Shown: positions 1 to 11,917, counted from the stretch's first letter. The stretch: 64,000 nt of DNA from Thermococcus sp. MV5 (GCF_012027425.1 NZ_SNUE01000002.1:124001-188000), one strand, 5' to 3'. The notes: generated from the letters alone by a model not told the origin. Numbers and translations: made by a program.

Positions 1-141
1 ATTAAAGTAAAAGTCAAGGTAAAAACCGACGCCGATGAAGAAACTCTTGAGAAATGGCTTAAACAAGTTGAAGAGCGCTGTCCTATAAGTGATAATCTTG
101 TAAACCCAACTCCTACAGAAGTTGAATTTGAAAAATTCTGA
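1..141 (+). CDS. OsmC/Ohr-family protein, C-terminal fragment (cut by window edge)
   Basis: An open frame runs from the first base to a TGA at 139-141 and gives 46 residues. The end contains the stretch VEERCPISDNL, which matches the second redox cysteine region of OsmC/Ohr-type proteins, where a Cys near the C-terminus in a CP(V/I)SD(N/T)L context completes the peroxidatic pair. Members of the family reduce organic hydroperoxides. The first cysteine and the start lie outside the window, so the subfamily cannot be decided. Confidence 0.7.
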   Translation: MKVKVKVKTDADEETLEKWLKQVEERCPISDNLVNPTPTEVEFEKF

Positions 142-184
142 AGACTTTTAAATCCTTTTTCTCCACCTTTTTCTGGTGAAGCTA

Positions 185-511
185 ATGTGGCGTGAAAAAC
201 TTAAACAAGGTTTTCTAGAGAACGATGAGATAATGATTGAACTCAGTATAGGAGGAGAATGTGGAGAATGGTTCCCTAGCATAGCTTTATATGATAAAGA
301 GAATGACACCTGGTACTATTTTGATAATGACATCCCTCCTGGAGCAGATCAGGAAGAAGGCTTACGAAATGCTATTGAGTTTTTTGAGAAACTCGTAATT
401 GGGCTTGAAATCCCCGTGCTTAAACTTTCTCCTCTAAAAGAAGCCCCTCAAGAAGTCTACAAAAAATTAACAAGGTTTCTGGAGGGGCTGAGAGATGAAT
501 ATAAAAGTTAA
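185..511 (+). CDS. Conserved hypothetical protein
   Basis: A 108-residue protein that I do not recognise. It is acidic, with the stretch CGEWFPSIALYDKENDTWYYF suggesting a small beta-rich fold, and a helical C-terminal third. ATG 185 is preferred over GTG 176 because GGTGA lies 5 bases upstream of it. The stop overlaps the start of the MoaD-like gene by 17 bases, so the two are probably translated together, which hints at a role near sulfur-carrier or cofactor chemistry. That link is inference from overlap only. Confidence 0.6.
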   Translation: MWREKLKQGFLENDEIMIELSIGGECGEWFPSIALYDKENDTWYYFDNDIPPGADQEEGLRNAIEFFEKLVIGLEIPVLKLSPLKEAPQEVYKKLTRFLEGLRDEYKS

Positions 512-716
512 ACTCTATGGAGAACTTGCTTTAAAGTATAAACCCGAGATAGAAATTGAGGTTAGAGAAAATGCCCTTGTTAATGATGTTCTTACACTGT
601 TAAAAATTAGCGAAAATGAACATCATTTACTTATAAATGAAAAGAAAGTTTCGAAAGATTATCCTTTACAAGAAGGAGACATTTTGAAGATTCTCCCTGT
701 GGTATATGGAGGTTAA
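495..716 (+). CDS. MoaD/ThiS-family ubiquitin-like sulfur carrier protein
   Basis: A 73-residue protein with a beta-grasp pattern: a strand near residues 2-9, a helix near 30-37, and hydrophobic strands toward the end. It finishes in VVYGG, the C-terminal di-glycine that is adenylated and thiocarboxylated in MoaD, ThiS, TtuB and archaeal SAMPs. The exposed GG end with no extension argues for a functional carrier. It could serve molybdopterin or tungstopterin synthesis or tRNA thiolation; a TtuA-type tRNA sulfurtransferase lies at 26584-27531. The gene overlaps the hypothetical gene upstream. The family is clear, the specific partner is not. Confidence 0.85.
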   Translation: MNIKVKLYGELALKYKPEIEIEVRENALVNDVLTLLKISENEHHLLINEKKVSKDYPLQEGDILKILPVVYGG

Positions 717-997
717 CCCTCCCCTAACCCGACGTCCTCTCCAAAAGTTATTGTTAAATAAAGTTCAACAATTCCTTTTTCGATGTTCTCAATTATTTTT
801 CTTTCAAGATTCTTAATTTCTTCATCAGAAAGATACCTGTTTTCTTCGATAATTTTTAACTTTCCGTTTTTTCTATCTAATACTATAGTGGTGCCTTCTA
901 TTATAAGCGGGAGGTAATTTATTTTAAACCCATAGAGCTCCTCTACATAACTTACTTTTTGATTCAGAGTCTCAAGATAGGTTCTTAATTTACTCAT
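713..997 (-). CDS. Conserved hypothetical protein
   Basis: A 94-residue protein with no recognised family. The first half holds a coiled or helical segment and a short beta pair around IIEGTTIVLDRKNGKLKIIE; the second half is a charged helix. The start at 997 follows GGTGAG, so the in-frame extension up to 1057 is unlikely and would run into the promoter of the divergent GH57 gene. Its stop overlaps the stop of the MoaD-like gene on the other strand (convergent). Confidence 0.55.
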   Translation of the reverse strand: MSKLRTYLETLNQKVSYVEELYGFKINYLPLIIEGTTIVLDRKNGKLKIIEENRYLSDEEIKNLERKIIENIEKGIVELYLTITFGEDVGLGEG

Positions 998-1055
998 TTT
1001 ACTCACCGTAACCCTTAATACTTCCAACCAACTTAAAAATCTTGGTGTGAATGAC

Positions 1056-2855
1056 ATGTACCAAAAGTTTGGTTATCATTTTCATGCATACCAACCAGGA
1101 GATATCATCTATATCCATGATGGTTCTGGGTGGGACCCAATAAAGTATTCAGAGCGATTAAGCCCAGTTTCTTTAAGAATAAGAGAGACAGAAGTAAAGT
1201 CCAGAAACTGGACAAGAACAGTTATCAAGGCCTACGAATACACAAGTGACACCCTAGGTTCTTTAAAATCCGGATGTGCAAGTGTTGACTTTGAACCCTT
1301 CACGCTCTACATGATCCTACGATACAAACCAAGGATTTACGGAGAGATAGTCGAGTTGCTTATGAATAAGGTAGAAGCCGTGCCAACAACTCCGTTTCAC
1401 CCTATAATGCCACACTTAAGCGTTTTTGAGCAAGCGATACTCGCAAAAGTTTCTTTTGACTTTTATGAACCTTTCACTAAGAATAAAGATGTTGTGGGGT
1501 ATTGGCTTCCAGAAAATGTGATAACAAGAGAAACTGCTAAAATTGTTGCTGAATCCACTACCAAAGATATCGTATTCTTGCTTGATGAAAGGCAGTTTGT
1601 TGGATTAAACTTTCCTCAGGCCAAGTTTTCCTGTAACACATATAAATGCAATGAGAAAGTAGCATATGTTTTTGGAAGAGATCATCAACTAAGTGATGCA
1701 TTTGCTTTTAATACACTAGATATCAACGGTCTAGTTAGAGGAGTTGTCGAAGGAAGGATAGATGTCTTCAAGGAGAATGCAAAAATTCCATACTTGGTCT
1801 ACCTAGCAAGCGATCTCGAGGCCCTCCTTGCTAATCCACAACAACTTGATAGATTTCTTGCATGGGTAACAAAACTTGAAGAAAAGGATGTTGAGACAAT
1901 AAATACAGTAGAATTCGTTAGAAAGAAGAAAAGTGGAGAGTTCAAATGCTTAGAAGGAGAATGTAGCGGATATTTCAGAATAAATGTAAAAGACTACTCC
2001 AGCTGGAGCGACTATTACGACCTAAGCATAGACGGAAGAACGAGTGATATACGATGGGTTGGTATGAGACGGGAAGATGGCAAAGTAATCCACAGATTCT
2101 ACAAAAAACAAAAAATATCCCAACTTTGGAAATATGCATTCACAAAACTATTTAGAGAACTCAACAGAAGCATACGCTTTGGTGTAATTGACATGATTCA
2201 CAAATATCTTCCTGAAGCTAGCATAGATGAAATAAAGGAGTTCTTGATAAGGTATTCGAGAATATTCTTCAGAGAACATTACGAATACTTTGAAATGGAC
2301 ACTACTGTGGACTACGTCATGGAACCTCTAAAAGATCTTGACCCAACTCTTGCCTTAAAGCTTGGAAGGATATATTACCTAATGCTCCTTGCAAATCACT
2401 CGGATCCGAGATTTTGGGAAAACATAGATACGAGAGTCACTTTTGAAAACGTGGCTACAATAAGTAAAGCCCTCATAGAACTCATGAAGGTCTACATCGA
2501 TGGGAACATGCACGAAAGAGCAAATTACATTCTCCTAGAATATATGAAACTTCTAGCATTCGCACAGCTCTATTATGATTATGAACTTTTCAAAATGCCC
2601 GGTCTGGAGGGCTGGGAAACTACCGAAAAAGCATGGTTTGACAGCCTAAAGAGCGAAGTTCCAAACTGTAATTACAATGTGATTACACGAGCTGCTTTAT
2701 ATGTTGGAAAGGAGGACCTTCCCAAAGACATAAGAAATGCTTTGGAGGCCCTCTATGATATGAAAAAGGCTGTTGCAGATACAGGTCACATCTCTGGAGA
2801 AATGCATGGAAATTGGGAAAACAAAGAATGGTGTGAGCATAGAGCAAAAGTTTAA
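1056..2855 (+). CDS. Glycoside hydrolase family 57-type protein
   Basis: A 599-residue cytoplasmic protein (no signal peptide). The N-terminus carries the GH57 signature region around HFHAYQP (residues 8-14), and GYWLPEN near residues 148-154 is the region that holds the family nucleophile Glu (about E153). A later YLASDLEAL stretch could carry the acid/base Asp. GH57 enzymes include 4-alpha-glucanotransferases, amylopullulanases, branching enzymes and alpha-galactosidases; I cannot assign a substrate here. ATG 1056 is chosen over GTG 1047. The gene ends 4 bases inside the convergent cca stop region. Confidence 0.75.
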   Translation: MYQKFGYHFHAYQPGDIIYIHDGSGWDPIKYSERLSPVSLRIRETEVKSRNWTRTVIKAYEYTSDTLGSLKSGCASVDFEPFTLYMILRYKPRIYGEIVELLMNKVEAVPTTPFHPIMPHLSVFEQAILAKVSFDFYEPFTKNKDVVGYWLPENVITRETAKIVAESTTKDIVFLLDERQFVGLNFPQAKFSCNTYKCNEKVAYVFGRDHQLSDAFAFNTLDINGLVRGVVEGRIDVFKENAKIPYLVYLASDLEALLANPQQLDRFLAWVTKLEEKDVETINTVEFVRKKKSGEFKCLEGECSGYFRINVKDYSSWSDYYDLSIDGRTSDIRWVGMRREDGKVIHRFYKKQKISQLWKYAFTKLFRELNRSIRFGVIDMIHKYLPEASIDEIKEFLIRYSRIFFREHYEYFEMDTTVDYVMEPLKDLDPTLALKLGRIYYLMLLANHSDPRFWENIDTRVTFENVATISKALIELMKVYIDGNMHERANYILLEYMKLLAFAQLYYDYELFKMPGLEGWETTEKAWFDSLKSEVPNCNYNVITRAALYVGKEDLPKDIRNALEALYDMKKAVADTGHISGEMHGNWENKEWCEHRAKV

Positions 2856-4201
2856 CCTTTTACATTCCACTTTTCTTTACTTAAAAAAAGATATGCCTCT
2901 TTTTCGAGCTTAGGGGGGACAAAATTAACAAGAATATCACTGTTAATTATCTCATTTTTAATGCTCCTTCCTAAGGCAACCTGATTTTTTATAAAAAGTT
3001 CTTTAATAACATCCACAATATTTTCAGTGACCTCCTTTTCAGAATAGAGTCTTTTCCCTCTTATCCATACTTTTTTATTCTTTTTATAGAATTCAGCTCC
3101 ACTCTCAGTAAGGAACTCCGGACCTATCTTTAGAGATATCTTTGGTCTGTGAACTTTATCAACCTCGAGCATTATAAACGCTTTCTCCATGTATCCCCAG
3201 TTGATGTCAATGACATCAAATCCTTTCTTTTTTAATACTTTTTCAAGGCCTTTTGCACTTTTCTCCAGCTGAGGCAATAAGATATCATCAACAAGATCGG
3301 GCTTTTGGAAAAGGATGGTCACCAAGTTTGTTCCTTTTTCTCTAAGCAGGCCTCTATAATTACCAGTTTTTTTCTCCGGGGGAAAGAAGAATTCAAGCCT
3401 CGGGCCCTCTTTAAATTCTCTAGCCTTAAAGTAAAATACCCCAAATTTTTCCCAACTCAAGGCTGATGCCACATTCCTCCTGGGATCCACAGGATCTATA
3501 ACTATAAGAGGACTCCCACTCTCTCTTTCTATAGTTTTATACGCTATTTCAGGCTCCTTTCTAATCCACCCCTCGAGATCAACTATCTTGCTTTTTCCTA
3601 GAAATTCAATATCCTCAACCAACTTCATAAATGAGCCGTACTTAATAATCAGGAGTTCTGTTAGATACCCCGAGAACCCCCTAACATATACTTCACTCCC
3701 ATAAACATTTATTCCTTTAAGAAATCTCTTAAGGAGTCTCACTTCATCATTTTTTCCGTCTAAATGCTCAATTATCCATTTTGTATGCAGAATAGATCTG
3801 TCAACTGCTGTTCTAACTTCTTTCCAGTTCTCCACATTATAACACGGTACCAGATCAACTTCAAATCCTTTATAAGTAGCCTTTACATAGGGATGTTCTG
3901 CATAGGCGATTTCATAAGTATTAAGTTTTCTTCCAATTGCCGTAGCAAGTTCCAGTCCTGTTTTTTTCAACTCTTCGAGGGGGGTATTAGTGGGAAATGC
4001 CAAGAAAAGATCAATGTCATGATCCCCTGAGAGGTAAGTATCTTTTGCGATCGACCCTACAAGATACGGAACTATGTCAAGGTTATAGTTATCAATTTCC
4101 CCTTTCGCAATTTGAAAAACTGCCTCAGTTACAGCATTAACTACCTTCTCCTCTTCCTTGGAGGGTTTTATCATGCTCAAAACTTCTTTCAGTAACTCCA
4201 T
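2852..4201 (-). CDS. cca: CCA-adding enzyme, archaeal class I tRNA nucleotidyltransferase
   Basis: Adds or repairs the 3-prime CCA of tRNA from CTP and ATP. About 449 residues, the usual length of archaeal class I enzymes. The nucleotidyltransferase core shows GS at residues 49-50 and a GDHDIDLF motif at 59-66 that supplies two metal-binding Asp; a third Asp is in FEVDLVP. The rest matches the archaeal tail and body domains. ATG 4201 is preferred to GTG 4210 because AGGTG sits just upstream. It is the last gene of a three-gene minus-strand operon with the phosphoribosyltransferase and thpR, whose stop abuts this gene. Confidence 0.95.
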   Translation of the reverse strand: MELLKEVLSMIKPSKEEEKVVNAVTEAVFQIAKGEIDNYNLDIVPYLVGSIAKDTYLSGDHDIDLFLAFPTNTPLEELKKTGLELATAIGRKLNTYEIAYAEHPYVKATYKGFEVDLVPCYNVENWKEVRTAVDRSILHTKWIIEHLDGKNDEVRLLKRFLKGINVYGSEVYVRGFSGYLTELLIIKYGSFMKLVEDIEFLGKSKIVDLEGWIRKEPEIAYKTIERESGSPLIVIDPVDPRRNVASALSWEKFGVFYFKAREFKEGPRLEFFFPPEKKTGNYRGLLREKGTNLVTILFQKPDLVDDILLPQLEKSAKGLEKVLKKKGFDVIDINWGYMEKAFIMLEVDKVHRPKISLKIGPEFLTESGAEFYKKNKKVWIRGKRLYSEKEVTENIVDVIKELFIKNQVALGRSIKNEIINSDILVNFVPPKLEKEAYLFLSKEKWNVKG

Positions 4202-4210
4202 CAAAGACAC

Positions 4211-4768
4211 CTAATCTTGAAGCTCAAATCTTGCAAGGGTTTCATATATTGGGCCTTTGGGGGTTAAAGTACTCTTTTTAAGTTCTATTGCCTCAACATT
4301 AAAACGACCAAATTCCTGAGCAACAAGTTCTTTTAAGACTAACATAAGCTCTGCTTTGTCCTTTACAAATTTTACCCTTCCTATTGTAACGTGAGAGACA
4401 AAATTTTTCTCCCTTTTAAATCCAAGGTTAAAAAGAGCATCGTCTATTTTCCGGGCAATCTTTTTTATAATTTCATCCCCCTCAATCCCTGCCCAAATAA
4501 CTCGTACATAATTGTAACTAGGAAATACTCCTATCCCTTTTACATTAACCTCATGTTTTGGATGTTCCTTTGCAATGGATTCAAGAATCCTTTTAATATC
4601 TTCTACTTGTTCCTCTGTTATTTCTCCCAGGAATTTTAAAGTAAGATGAAGGTTTTCTGGCTCAACGAACTTAATTTTTGCAGCCTTAGTTTTTTCTATC
4701 CTTTCTTGAACTTCAACTAACTTTTGTCTGACTTCATCATTTATCTCAATAGCTATAAAAGCCCTCAT
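4211..4768 (-). CDS. thpR: RNA 2',3'-cyclic phosphodiesterase (2H family, formerly 2'-5' RNA ligase)
   Basis: A 185-residue 2H phosphoesterase. The two catalytic motifs are intact: HLTL at residues 41-44 and HVTI at 126-129. The family opens 2',3'-cyclic phosphate ends to 2'-phosphates, and in archaea is often linked with tRNA processing. Here it lies directly between a phosphoribosyltransferase and the CCA-adding enzyme: its ATG overlaps the upstream stop, and its TAG abuts the GTG/ATG region of cca. The co-transcription with cca suits a role in tRNA end or splicing metabolism, which is inference. Confidence 0.93.
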   Translation of the reverse strand: MRAFIAIEINDEVRQKLVEVQERIEKTKAAKIKFVEPENLHLTLKFLGEITEEQVEDIKRILESIAKEHPKHEVNVKGIGVFPSYNYVRVIWAGIEGDEIIKKIARKIDDALFNLGFKREKNFVSHVTIGRVKFVKDKAELMLVLKELVAQEFGRFNVEAIELKKSTLTPKGPIYETLARFELQD

Positions 4769-5226
4769 TCCCTAGCCACCACCGGGAATTCCTCCCAAGG
4801 AAACACAATCCACTTATCTGTCCTAAACACATAAAAGTCAGGTACAACTGAAGTCCATGGCTTCATGGCCAAACATGCTACTTTAATGTCCTTTGCCCCT
4901 TTCTTTTTAACCTCTTTAATGACTACCTGAAGCGTTTTTCCCGTATCACTAACGTCATCTACTATTATTACTTTTTTTCCTCCTATGTCCCCATGAATGG
5001 GAATTGTTATTGTAGGCTTCTCTGCTCTTTCATCAATTCCTTTATAGAATTTTACATCAATTACCCTAAGCTCCACTTCTCCCAGGATATGACTAAGTCT
5101 TACTGCGGGGATCAATCCACCTCTCGCTATTCCTATAATAACATCCGGTCTATAATCCCTCAGAACCTCAGCCAGTGAGAATATCGCTCTATCAACCTGC
5201 CACCATGTGAGATAAACTTTATCCAT
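4765..5226 (-). CDS. Purine-type phosphoribosyltransferase (xanthine/guanine/hypoxanthine)
   Basis: A 153-residue type I phosphoribosyltransferase. The PRPP-binding loop [13 protein letters not shown] lies at residues 86-98, and GIARGGL near 32-38 is the pyrophosphate-binding loop. It resembles the archaeal small purine PRTases that salvage xanthine, guanine or hypoxanthine with PRPP; the short C-terminal hood does not let me choose the base. It is first in an operon with thpR and cca. GGAGGGTGAG stands upstream of the ATG. Confidence 0.85.
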   Translation of the reverse strand: MDKVYLTWWQVDRAIFSLAEVLRDYRPDVIIGIARGGLIPAVRLSHILGEVELRVIDVKFYKGIDERAEKPTITIPIHGDIGGKKVIIVDDVSDTGKTLQVVIKEVKKKGAKDIKVACLAMKPWTSVVPDFYVFRTDKWIVFPWEEFPVVARE

Positions 5227-5321
5227 TTTCTCACCCTCCTATGATATATGGTAAAGTAAAAGAGTCATGGTTTAAAAACCCAGCGTTCAGTGACCCACCC
5301 ATCCTGAAAGCCAATGTTTCA

Positions 5322-5334
5322 TTATCTATAAATA
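5322..5334 (-). promoter_or_regulatory. Probable TATA promoter of the PRTase-thpR-cca operon
   Basis: On the minus strand CTATTTATAGA fits an archaeal TATA box. A start about 25 bases downstream would give a leader of roughly 75 bases before the ATG at 5226, longer than usual for this group. The leader contains a CTGA and GGATGGG but not a full set of C/D boxes. Confidence 0.4.
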
Positions 5335-5354
5335 GTTAAAAGAAAAGCCTAAGC

Positions 5355-8177
<2,823 letters not shown>

Positions 8178-8235
8178 TTACTTCTGTCGGAATAATAAAA
8201 AGTAAGAAACGAGTAAGTCGGATATTTTATCCAAG

Positions 8236-8676
8236 TTATTTGGTCAATCCTTCATATATAATTTTCAATCTATAGCCATGTCTCAGTTCTTCTTGGCTCA
8301 TCATTTGAAATATATCCCTCAAGCCTCCTTCCACTATCTCACTAAGTTTTTTGTAAAGTTCATAACTATGTTTCTCCCTTATTAATGCTTCCAAGACTAG
8401 ATTTTCAAGCGTCTTTGGCTCTGCTCGAGTATCTTGAAAATAGGGTTCTAGGCTTAATATATCTAAATAATCTATGACTGCTGTTTTCTCTAAAACATTC
8501 TCTTCGAGAAATCTTTCTACCGTATGTTTATGCCTTAATTCCTCGCTTGCAAGCCATTGGAAGTGATCAACTAAAGAGGGATTTTCATAGGTTGCAAAAG
8601 TTTCTCCAAGCTTGTACAAGTTGTAAAGTTCATTTTCCTGATGAATTATGTTTTTCAAGAGATCCCTAATCTTCAT
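8236..8676 (-). CDS. Ferritin-like (rubrerythrin-type) diiron protein
   Basis: A 146-residue four-helix bundle with two repeats of the diiron ligand pattern: an early Glu helix (QENELYNLY, near 14-22) with ASEELRH (near 43-49), and REKHSYELY with SQEELRH near 127-133. The rubredoxin domain of rubrerythrins is absent, so this is the stand-alone ferritin-like form. It likely handles peroxide, oxygen or iron. It follows the CDF transporter gene by 6 bases on the same strand, suggesting a metal-homeostasis operon. Confidence 0.85.
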   Translation of the reverse strand: MKIRDLLKNIIHQENELYNLYKLGETFATYENPSLVDHFQWLASEELRHKHTVERFLEENVLEKTAVIDYLDILSLEPYFQDTRAEPKTLENLVLEALIREKHSYELYKKLSEIVEGGLRDIFQMMSQEELRHGYRLKIIYEGLTK

Positions 8677-8682
8677 CCTTCT

Positions 8683-9543
8683 CTACTCCGTTACACCTTT
8701 AATATCTATATGAATAAAGGCAGTCTCAACTTCTTCTACTTCTTCAATTCTTTTTTTAACTTCTTCACTTATATCATGAGCCTCTTTAAGGGTAAGTTCT
8801 GGCAACACTTCTATATGCACCTCCACATGTAATCTTGGACCTACATAATGTGCTCTTAAATCGTGCATTCCTTTAACTCCCTCAACACTCATCACTTTCT
8901 CCACTATCCTCCTGTAAATATCTTCTGGTGGAGAAACCCCAGTCAGGTGATTTATATTTTTGACAACTATCTCAAAGGCAACTTTTGCAATAAAAAATGC
9001 TACGATAATGCCTGCTATAGAATCCCCATAAGAAATTCCAAACTTTTGAAGGAAAAGACCAACTAAAACAACTACACTACTTAGAGCATCGCTTCGGTGG
9101 TGATAAGCATCAACAATAACTATCTGATTCCCAAGCTTTTTTCCAACCCTCAGAGAGTACCGAGTCATCATTTCTTTGGAAATTATGGAAACCACTGTAA
9201 TCCCAATCATAAGTACGTTTACCTTAATTACATGTCTTTCAATAATTCTCTCCAAAGCATCTCTTCCTATCTCATATGCCACTAAGAATAACAACACACC
9301 CATGAAAAACGCAAAAAGAGACTCGAATCTCGAATGCCCAAATGGATGACTCTGATCTGCCGGTTTTGAGGCAATTTTAACTCCAAGATATCCTACAACA
9401 CTAGTCACAACATCTGAAAGAGAATGAATCCCATCCGATATCAAAGCCAAACTTGAATGAAGGGCACCCACAATAATCTTCGCAATACCCAGAACAATAT
9501 TTCCCACAATACTCACTATTAGGGGCTTGTAAATTGTTTCCAT
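8683..9543 (-). CDS. Cation diffusion facilitator (CDF) metal transporter
   Basis: A 286-residue inner-membrane metal/proton antiporter. Several transmembrane helices are visible across the first 200 residues; the metal site motifs are SDGIHSLSDVV in helix 2 and DAYHHRSDALS in helix 5. The C-terminal 80 residues form the usual cytoplasmic ferredoxin-like domain (VEVHIEVLPELTL). Substrates of the family are Zn, Fe, Mn, Cd and Co; the HHxxD in helix 5 leaves several choices. It is first in an operon with the ferritin-like gene, which makes iron or manganese export a fair guess. Confidence 0.93.
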   Translation of the reverse strand: METIYKPLIVSIVGNIVLGIAKIIVGALHSSLALISDGIHSLSDVVTSVVGYLGVKIASKPADQSHPFGHSRFESLFAFFMGVLLFLVAYEIGRDALERIIERHVIKVNVLMIGITVVSIISKEMMTRYSLRVGKKLGNQIVIVDAYHHRSDALSSVVVLVGLFLQKFGISYGDSIAGIIVAFFIAKVAFEIVVKNINHLTGVSPPEDIYRRIVEKVMSVEGVKGMHDLRAHYVGPRLHVEVHIEVLPELTLKEAHDISEEVKKRIEEVEEVETAFIHIDIKGVTE

Positions 9544-9561
9544 GAGATCACCACAATTGAA

Positions 9562-9618
9562 TCCCTCAGTCCGTCACTCCTTCATCACGAATCAGGTAAG
9601 GCTGAACTCTTCATTGGG
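9562..9618 (-). ncRNA. C/D box sRNA (2'-O-methylation guide)
   Basis: Read on the minus strand, all four boxes appear with archaeal spacing: C box ATGAAGA (9608-9614), a 12-base guide, D-prime CTGA (9592-9595), a 3-base spacer, C-prime GTGATGA (9582-9588), a 12-base guide, and D box CTGA (9566-9569). CCC before C and GGG after D can pair as the terminal stem of the K-turn. The D-prime guide GTTCAGCCTTAC contains a 9-base complement to AAGGCTGAA of the conserved 16S rRNA region near E. coli 906-914 (from memory). The D guide target is not assigned. Confidence 0.8.
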
Positions 9619-9701
9619 TGTTATAAAATTCTTCACATGCTTTTAAAGGTTTTTTCAAAAGACTTTTATTATTAGCTCTCCAGTATCTGATGGTGGAAAA
9701 T

Positions 9702-10058
9702 ATGGCAAACAAGCCGAGATATACCATACGAGTTTACATGGGATCAAAAGACAAGTATATTGCTCTGAGCTTGTGGGAAGCACATACCGATGAACATGGC
9801 AAGTTTAGGCCAGCCAACATAAGCATGGTTATTCATAATAGAGAGACTGAAACAAAAGCGTCCATGAGAACTGAAACTGCTGCTAGATTAGCTGCGGTTC
9901 TTTTAAGTATGGTAGCCGAAGCCGAAAAATTAACCATGAAGAAAAGGAGGAGAATTAACATTGAAGAAAGATTTGAAGAACAATTCCTCCTTGAAGACGA
10001 GGAAGAAGAAATTCTAGAAAATGTGGAAGAAATAGAAGCAACTGTTAATGAGGAGTGA
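9702..10058 (+). CDS. Conserved hypothetical protein
   Basis: A 118-residue protein with a compact N-terminal beta-rich region (PRYTIRVYMGSKDKYIAL), a central helix and a very acidic tail of Glu residues. I do not recognise a family. ATG 9702 is chosen because GGTGG lies 6 bases upstream; ATG 9690 is in frame. The stop overlaps or touches the start region of the radical SAM gene downstream, so the two are probably one operon. Confidence 0.6.
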   Translation: MANKPRYTIRVYMGSKDKYIALSLWEAHTDEHGKFRPANISMVIHNRETETKASMRTETAARLAAVLLSMVAEAEKLTMKKRRRINIEERFEEQFLLEDEEEEILENVEEIEATVNEE

Positions 10059-10063
10059 TTCAT

Positions 10064-10891
10064 GTGAAAAAGCTTAAAGTTTATATTCCTGGAATCTCCT
10101 TTCCTTCTCTTTCACTTACAGGGAATTACTGCGCACTAAACTGTGCTCATTGCGGAAAGCATTATCTTGAGAGTATGAAAAAAGTTGAAAAATCAAACCT
10201 TGTAGAGTACTGTAAGAACTTAGAAAAAGAAGGATACAAAGGGTGTCTCCTAAGCGGGGGAGTAGATTCAAGACTAAAAGTACCTTTAGACCTATACACC
10301 AATGAGATAAAGCAAATAAAAAAAGAAACAAAGCTCAAGCTCAATGCCCATGTGGGGTTCATCGATGAAAGTGACTTAGAGTGGTTAAAATACGTTGATG
10401 TGGTTTCTCTGGATTTTGTTGGTGAAGATGATGTCATTAAAAGAGTGTACAAAATCAAGAAACGAGTTGAAGATTACCTTGGGATAATTGAGCTATTGAC
10501 ATCAAATGGGATTAAAGTTGCTCCTCATATAACAGTGGGTTTGGATTTTGGGAAAATTTGGTGGGAGTACAAAGCTATTGAATTACTCGCCCACTATCCG
10601 GTTGATGTTCTTGTTCTTGATGTTCTAATCCCTACTAAAGGTACTGAAATGGAAAACACAACTCCTCCTTCTGTGGATAAATCCTTAGAGGTTGTTAAAT
10701 ACGCACGGAAGGCGTTCAATGGAGAACTAAGCATTGGATGCATGAGACCCCTTGGGAAATGGCGTTTAGAATTTGACAAAGAAGCCATATTAATAGGGGT
10801 TGACCGAATAACAAATCCACCAAGAAAAATTATTGAATGGGCAAAGAAAATAAGAGATATTGAAATTATCCATGAATGTTGTGTCATGTGA
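10064..10891 (+). CDS. Radical SAM protein, biotin synthase-related (COG1856-like)
   Basis: A 275-residue radical SAM enzyme; the cluster-binding cysteines are C23, C27 and C30 in NYCALNCAHCG. The overall sequence looks like the archaeal biotin-synthase-related family (COG1856). Archaeal lipoate synthesis uses two BioB-like radical SAM proteins (LipS1 and LipS2), and a lipoate-protein ligase gene sits at 30164-30913, so a sulfur-insertion role is possible, but I cannot establish it from the sequence. The protein ends in ECCVM, an unusual Cys-Cys tail that could bind an auxiliary cluster. GTG 10064 fits the TGAGGAG site best; GTG 10055 is the alternative. Confidence 0.75.
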   Translation: MKKLKVYIPGISFPSLSLTGNYCALNCAHCGKHYLESMKKVEKSNLVEYCKNLEKEGYKGCLLSGGVDSRLKVPLDLYTNEIKQIKKETKLKLNAHVGFIDESDLEWLKYVDVVSLDFVGEDDVIKRVYKIKKRVEDYLGIIELLTSNGIKVAPHITVGLDFGKIWWEYKAIELLAHYPVDVLVLDVLIPTKGTEMENTTPPSVDKSLEVVKYARKAFNGELSIGCMRPLGKWRLEFDKEAILIGVDRITNPPRKIIEWAKKIRDIEIIHECCVM

Positions 10892-10892
10892 G

Positions 10893-11819
10893 CTAGAAAT
10901 AGAGAGCATAAACAAAGTATGCATAAAGAATTAAAAGCACGACACTTGTCTTCCGTCCTACCCTGTTGTTAAGCCTTAGGGAAATAGCGAGTATTCCCAT
11001 TACAAACAAGGTTAATGGTGCAATAAACGTATAAATCGTATGATCTACCTTTATAGGCCTGATTAATGCTGCAATACCAATTACCATTAGGATGTCTAAT
11101 ATGTTTGCCCCAACGACATTTCCAACACTTATATTGGGAATTTTCTTTAACGTGGCAGTTAATGAATTTGCGAACTCTGGGAGGGAAGTTCCTACAGAAA
11201 CTAGTGTTAATCCAATGACTACCTCTGGAACCCCCAAAGCCGTGGCAATCTTTACAGCACTGTCTACCACAAGTCTAGCCCCAATAACTACGATTAATCC
11301 ACTCACAAATAAGATTGCAATCTCTTTTTTGGGATTTCCCTTCCCCTCTTTGGCTTCTTCGAGGGTTATATGCTTTTTATAAAGGTAATAGAGAAATCCA
11401 ACATAGATCAAGATCAGGGAAAACCCTTCAACTCTTGAAATCAATAGATCTCTCATCAAAAACCATGCGTAAAGCGTAACAGCGATCATAAAAAGAGAGT
11501 TTTTCCATGCTATTTCATCCACATCAAGGGGCATTATAAGGGATGAAACCCCTAAAATCAAGGCAATATTTGCTAAAGCACTTCCAATAGCATTCCCAAG
11601 TGCTATGTCGCCAAGTCCCTTATAAGCCGCTATTGCAGAGGTTGTAACCTCTGGAAGCGTTGTGGCGATACTAGCCAACACTAGGGCTATCAAAAACTCG
11701 CTAACTCCAAATCCTTTGGCCACTCTTGTTGCAGATTCTACAAATAAATCACTTCCTTTGATCAACATTGCCAAACCTAGGACAAAGAGACCAAAAGTTA
11801 TAATGTAGTCCATCGCCAT
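10893..11819 (-). CDS. Calcium/sodium antiporter-type cation exchanger (CaCA family, YrbG-like)
   Basis: A 308-residue membrane protein with two homologous halves of about five helices each. The repeat signatures are present: GNAIGSALANI with a preceding TTLPEV in the first half, and GNVVGANILDI with TSLPEF in the second. These Gly/Glu motifs form the cation site of CaCA exchangers. It likely exchanges Ca2+ or another cation for Na+ or H+. Convergent with the radical SAM gene; GGAGGG precedes the ATG. Confidence 0.92.
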   Translation of the reverse strand: MAMDYIITFGLFVLGLAMLIKGSDLFVESATRVAKGFGVSEFLIALVLASIATTLPEVTTSAIAAYKGLGDIALGNAIGSALANIALILGVSSLIMPLDVDEIAWKNSLFMIAVTLYAWFLMRDLLISRVEGFSLILIYVGFLYYLYKKHITLEEAKEGKGNPKKEIAILFVSGLIVVIGARLVVDSAVKIATALGVPEVVIGLTLVSVGTSLPEFANSLTATLKKIPNISVGNVVGANILDILMVIGIAALIRPIKVDHTIYTFIAPLTLFVMGILAISLRLNNRVGRKTSVVLLILYAYFVYALYF

Positions 11820-11917
11820 TTTGCCCTCCCGAGGGGATTAAAAGGTAGGGATTTTAAAAGCCTTTGGGTGAAAAGCCTAAAAGAGATTAGTACCAAAATC
11901 CAGCAGAGGTGGCGAAG

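Noticed and set aside
5285-5320. C/D box-like sequence before the PRTase gene
   Set aside because: Only one clear CTGA and no good C or C-prime box in proper spacing.
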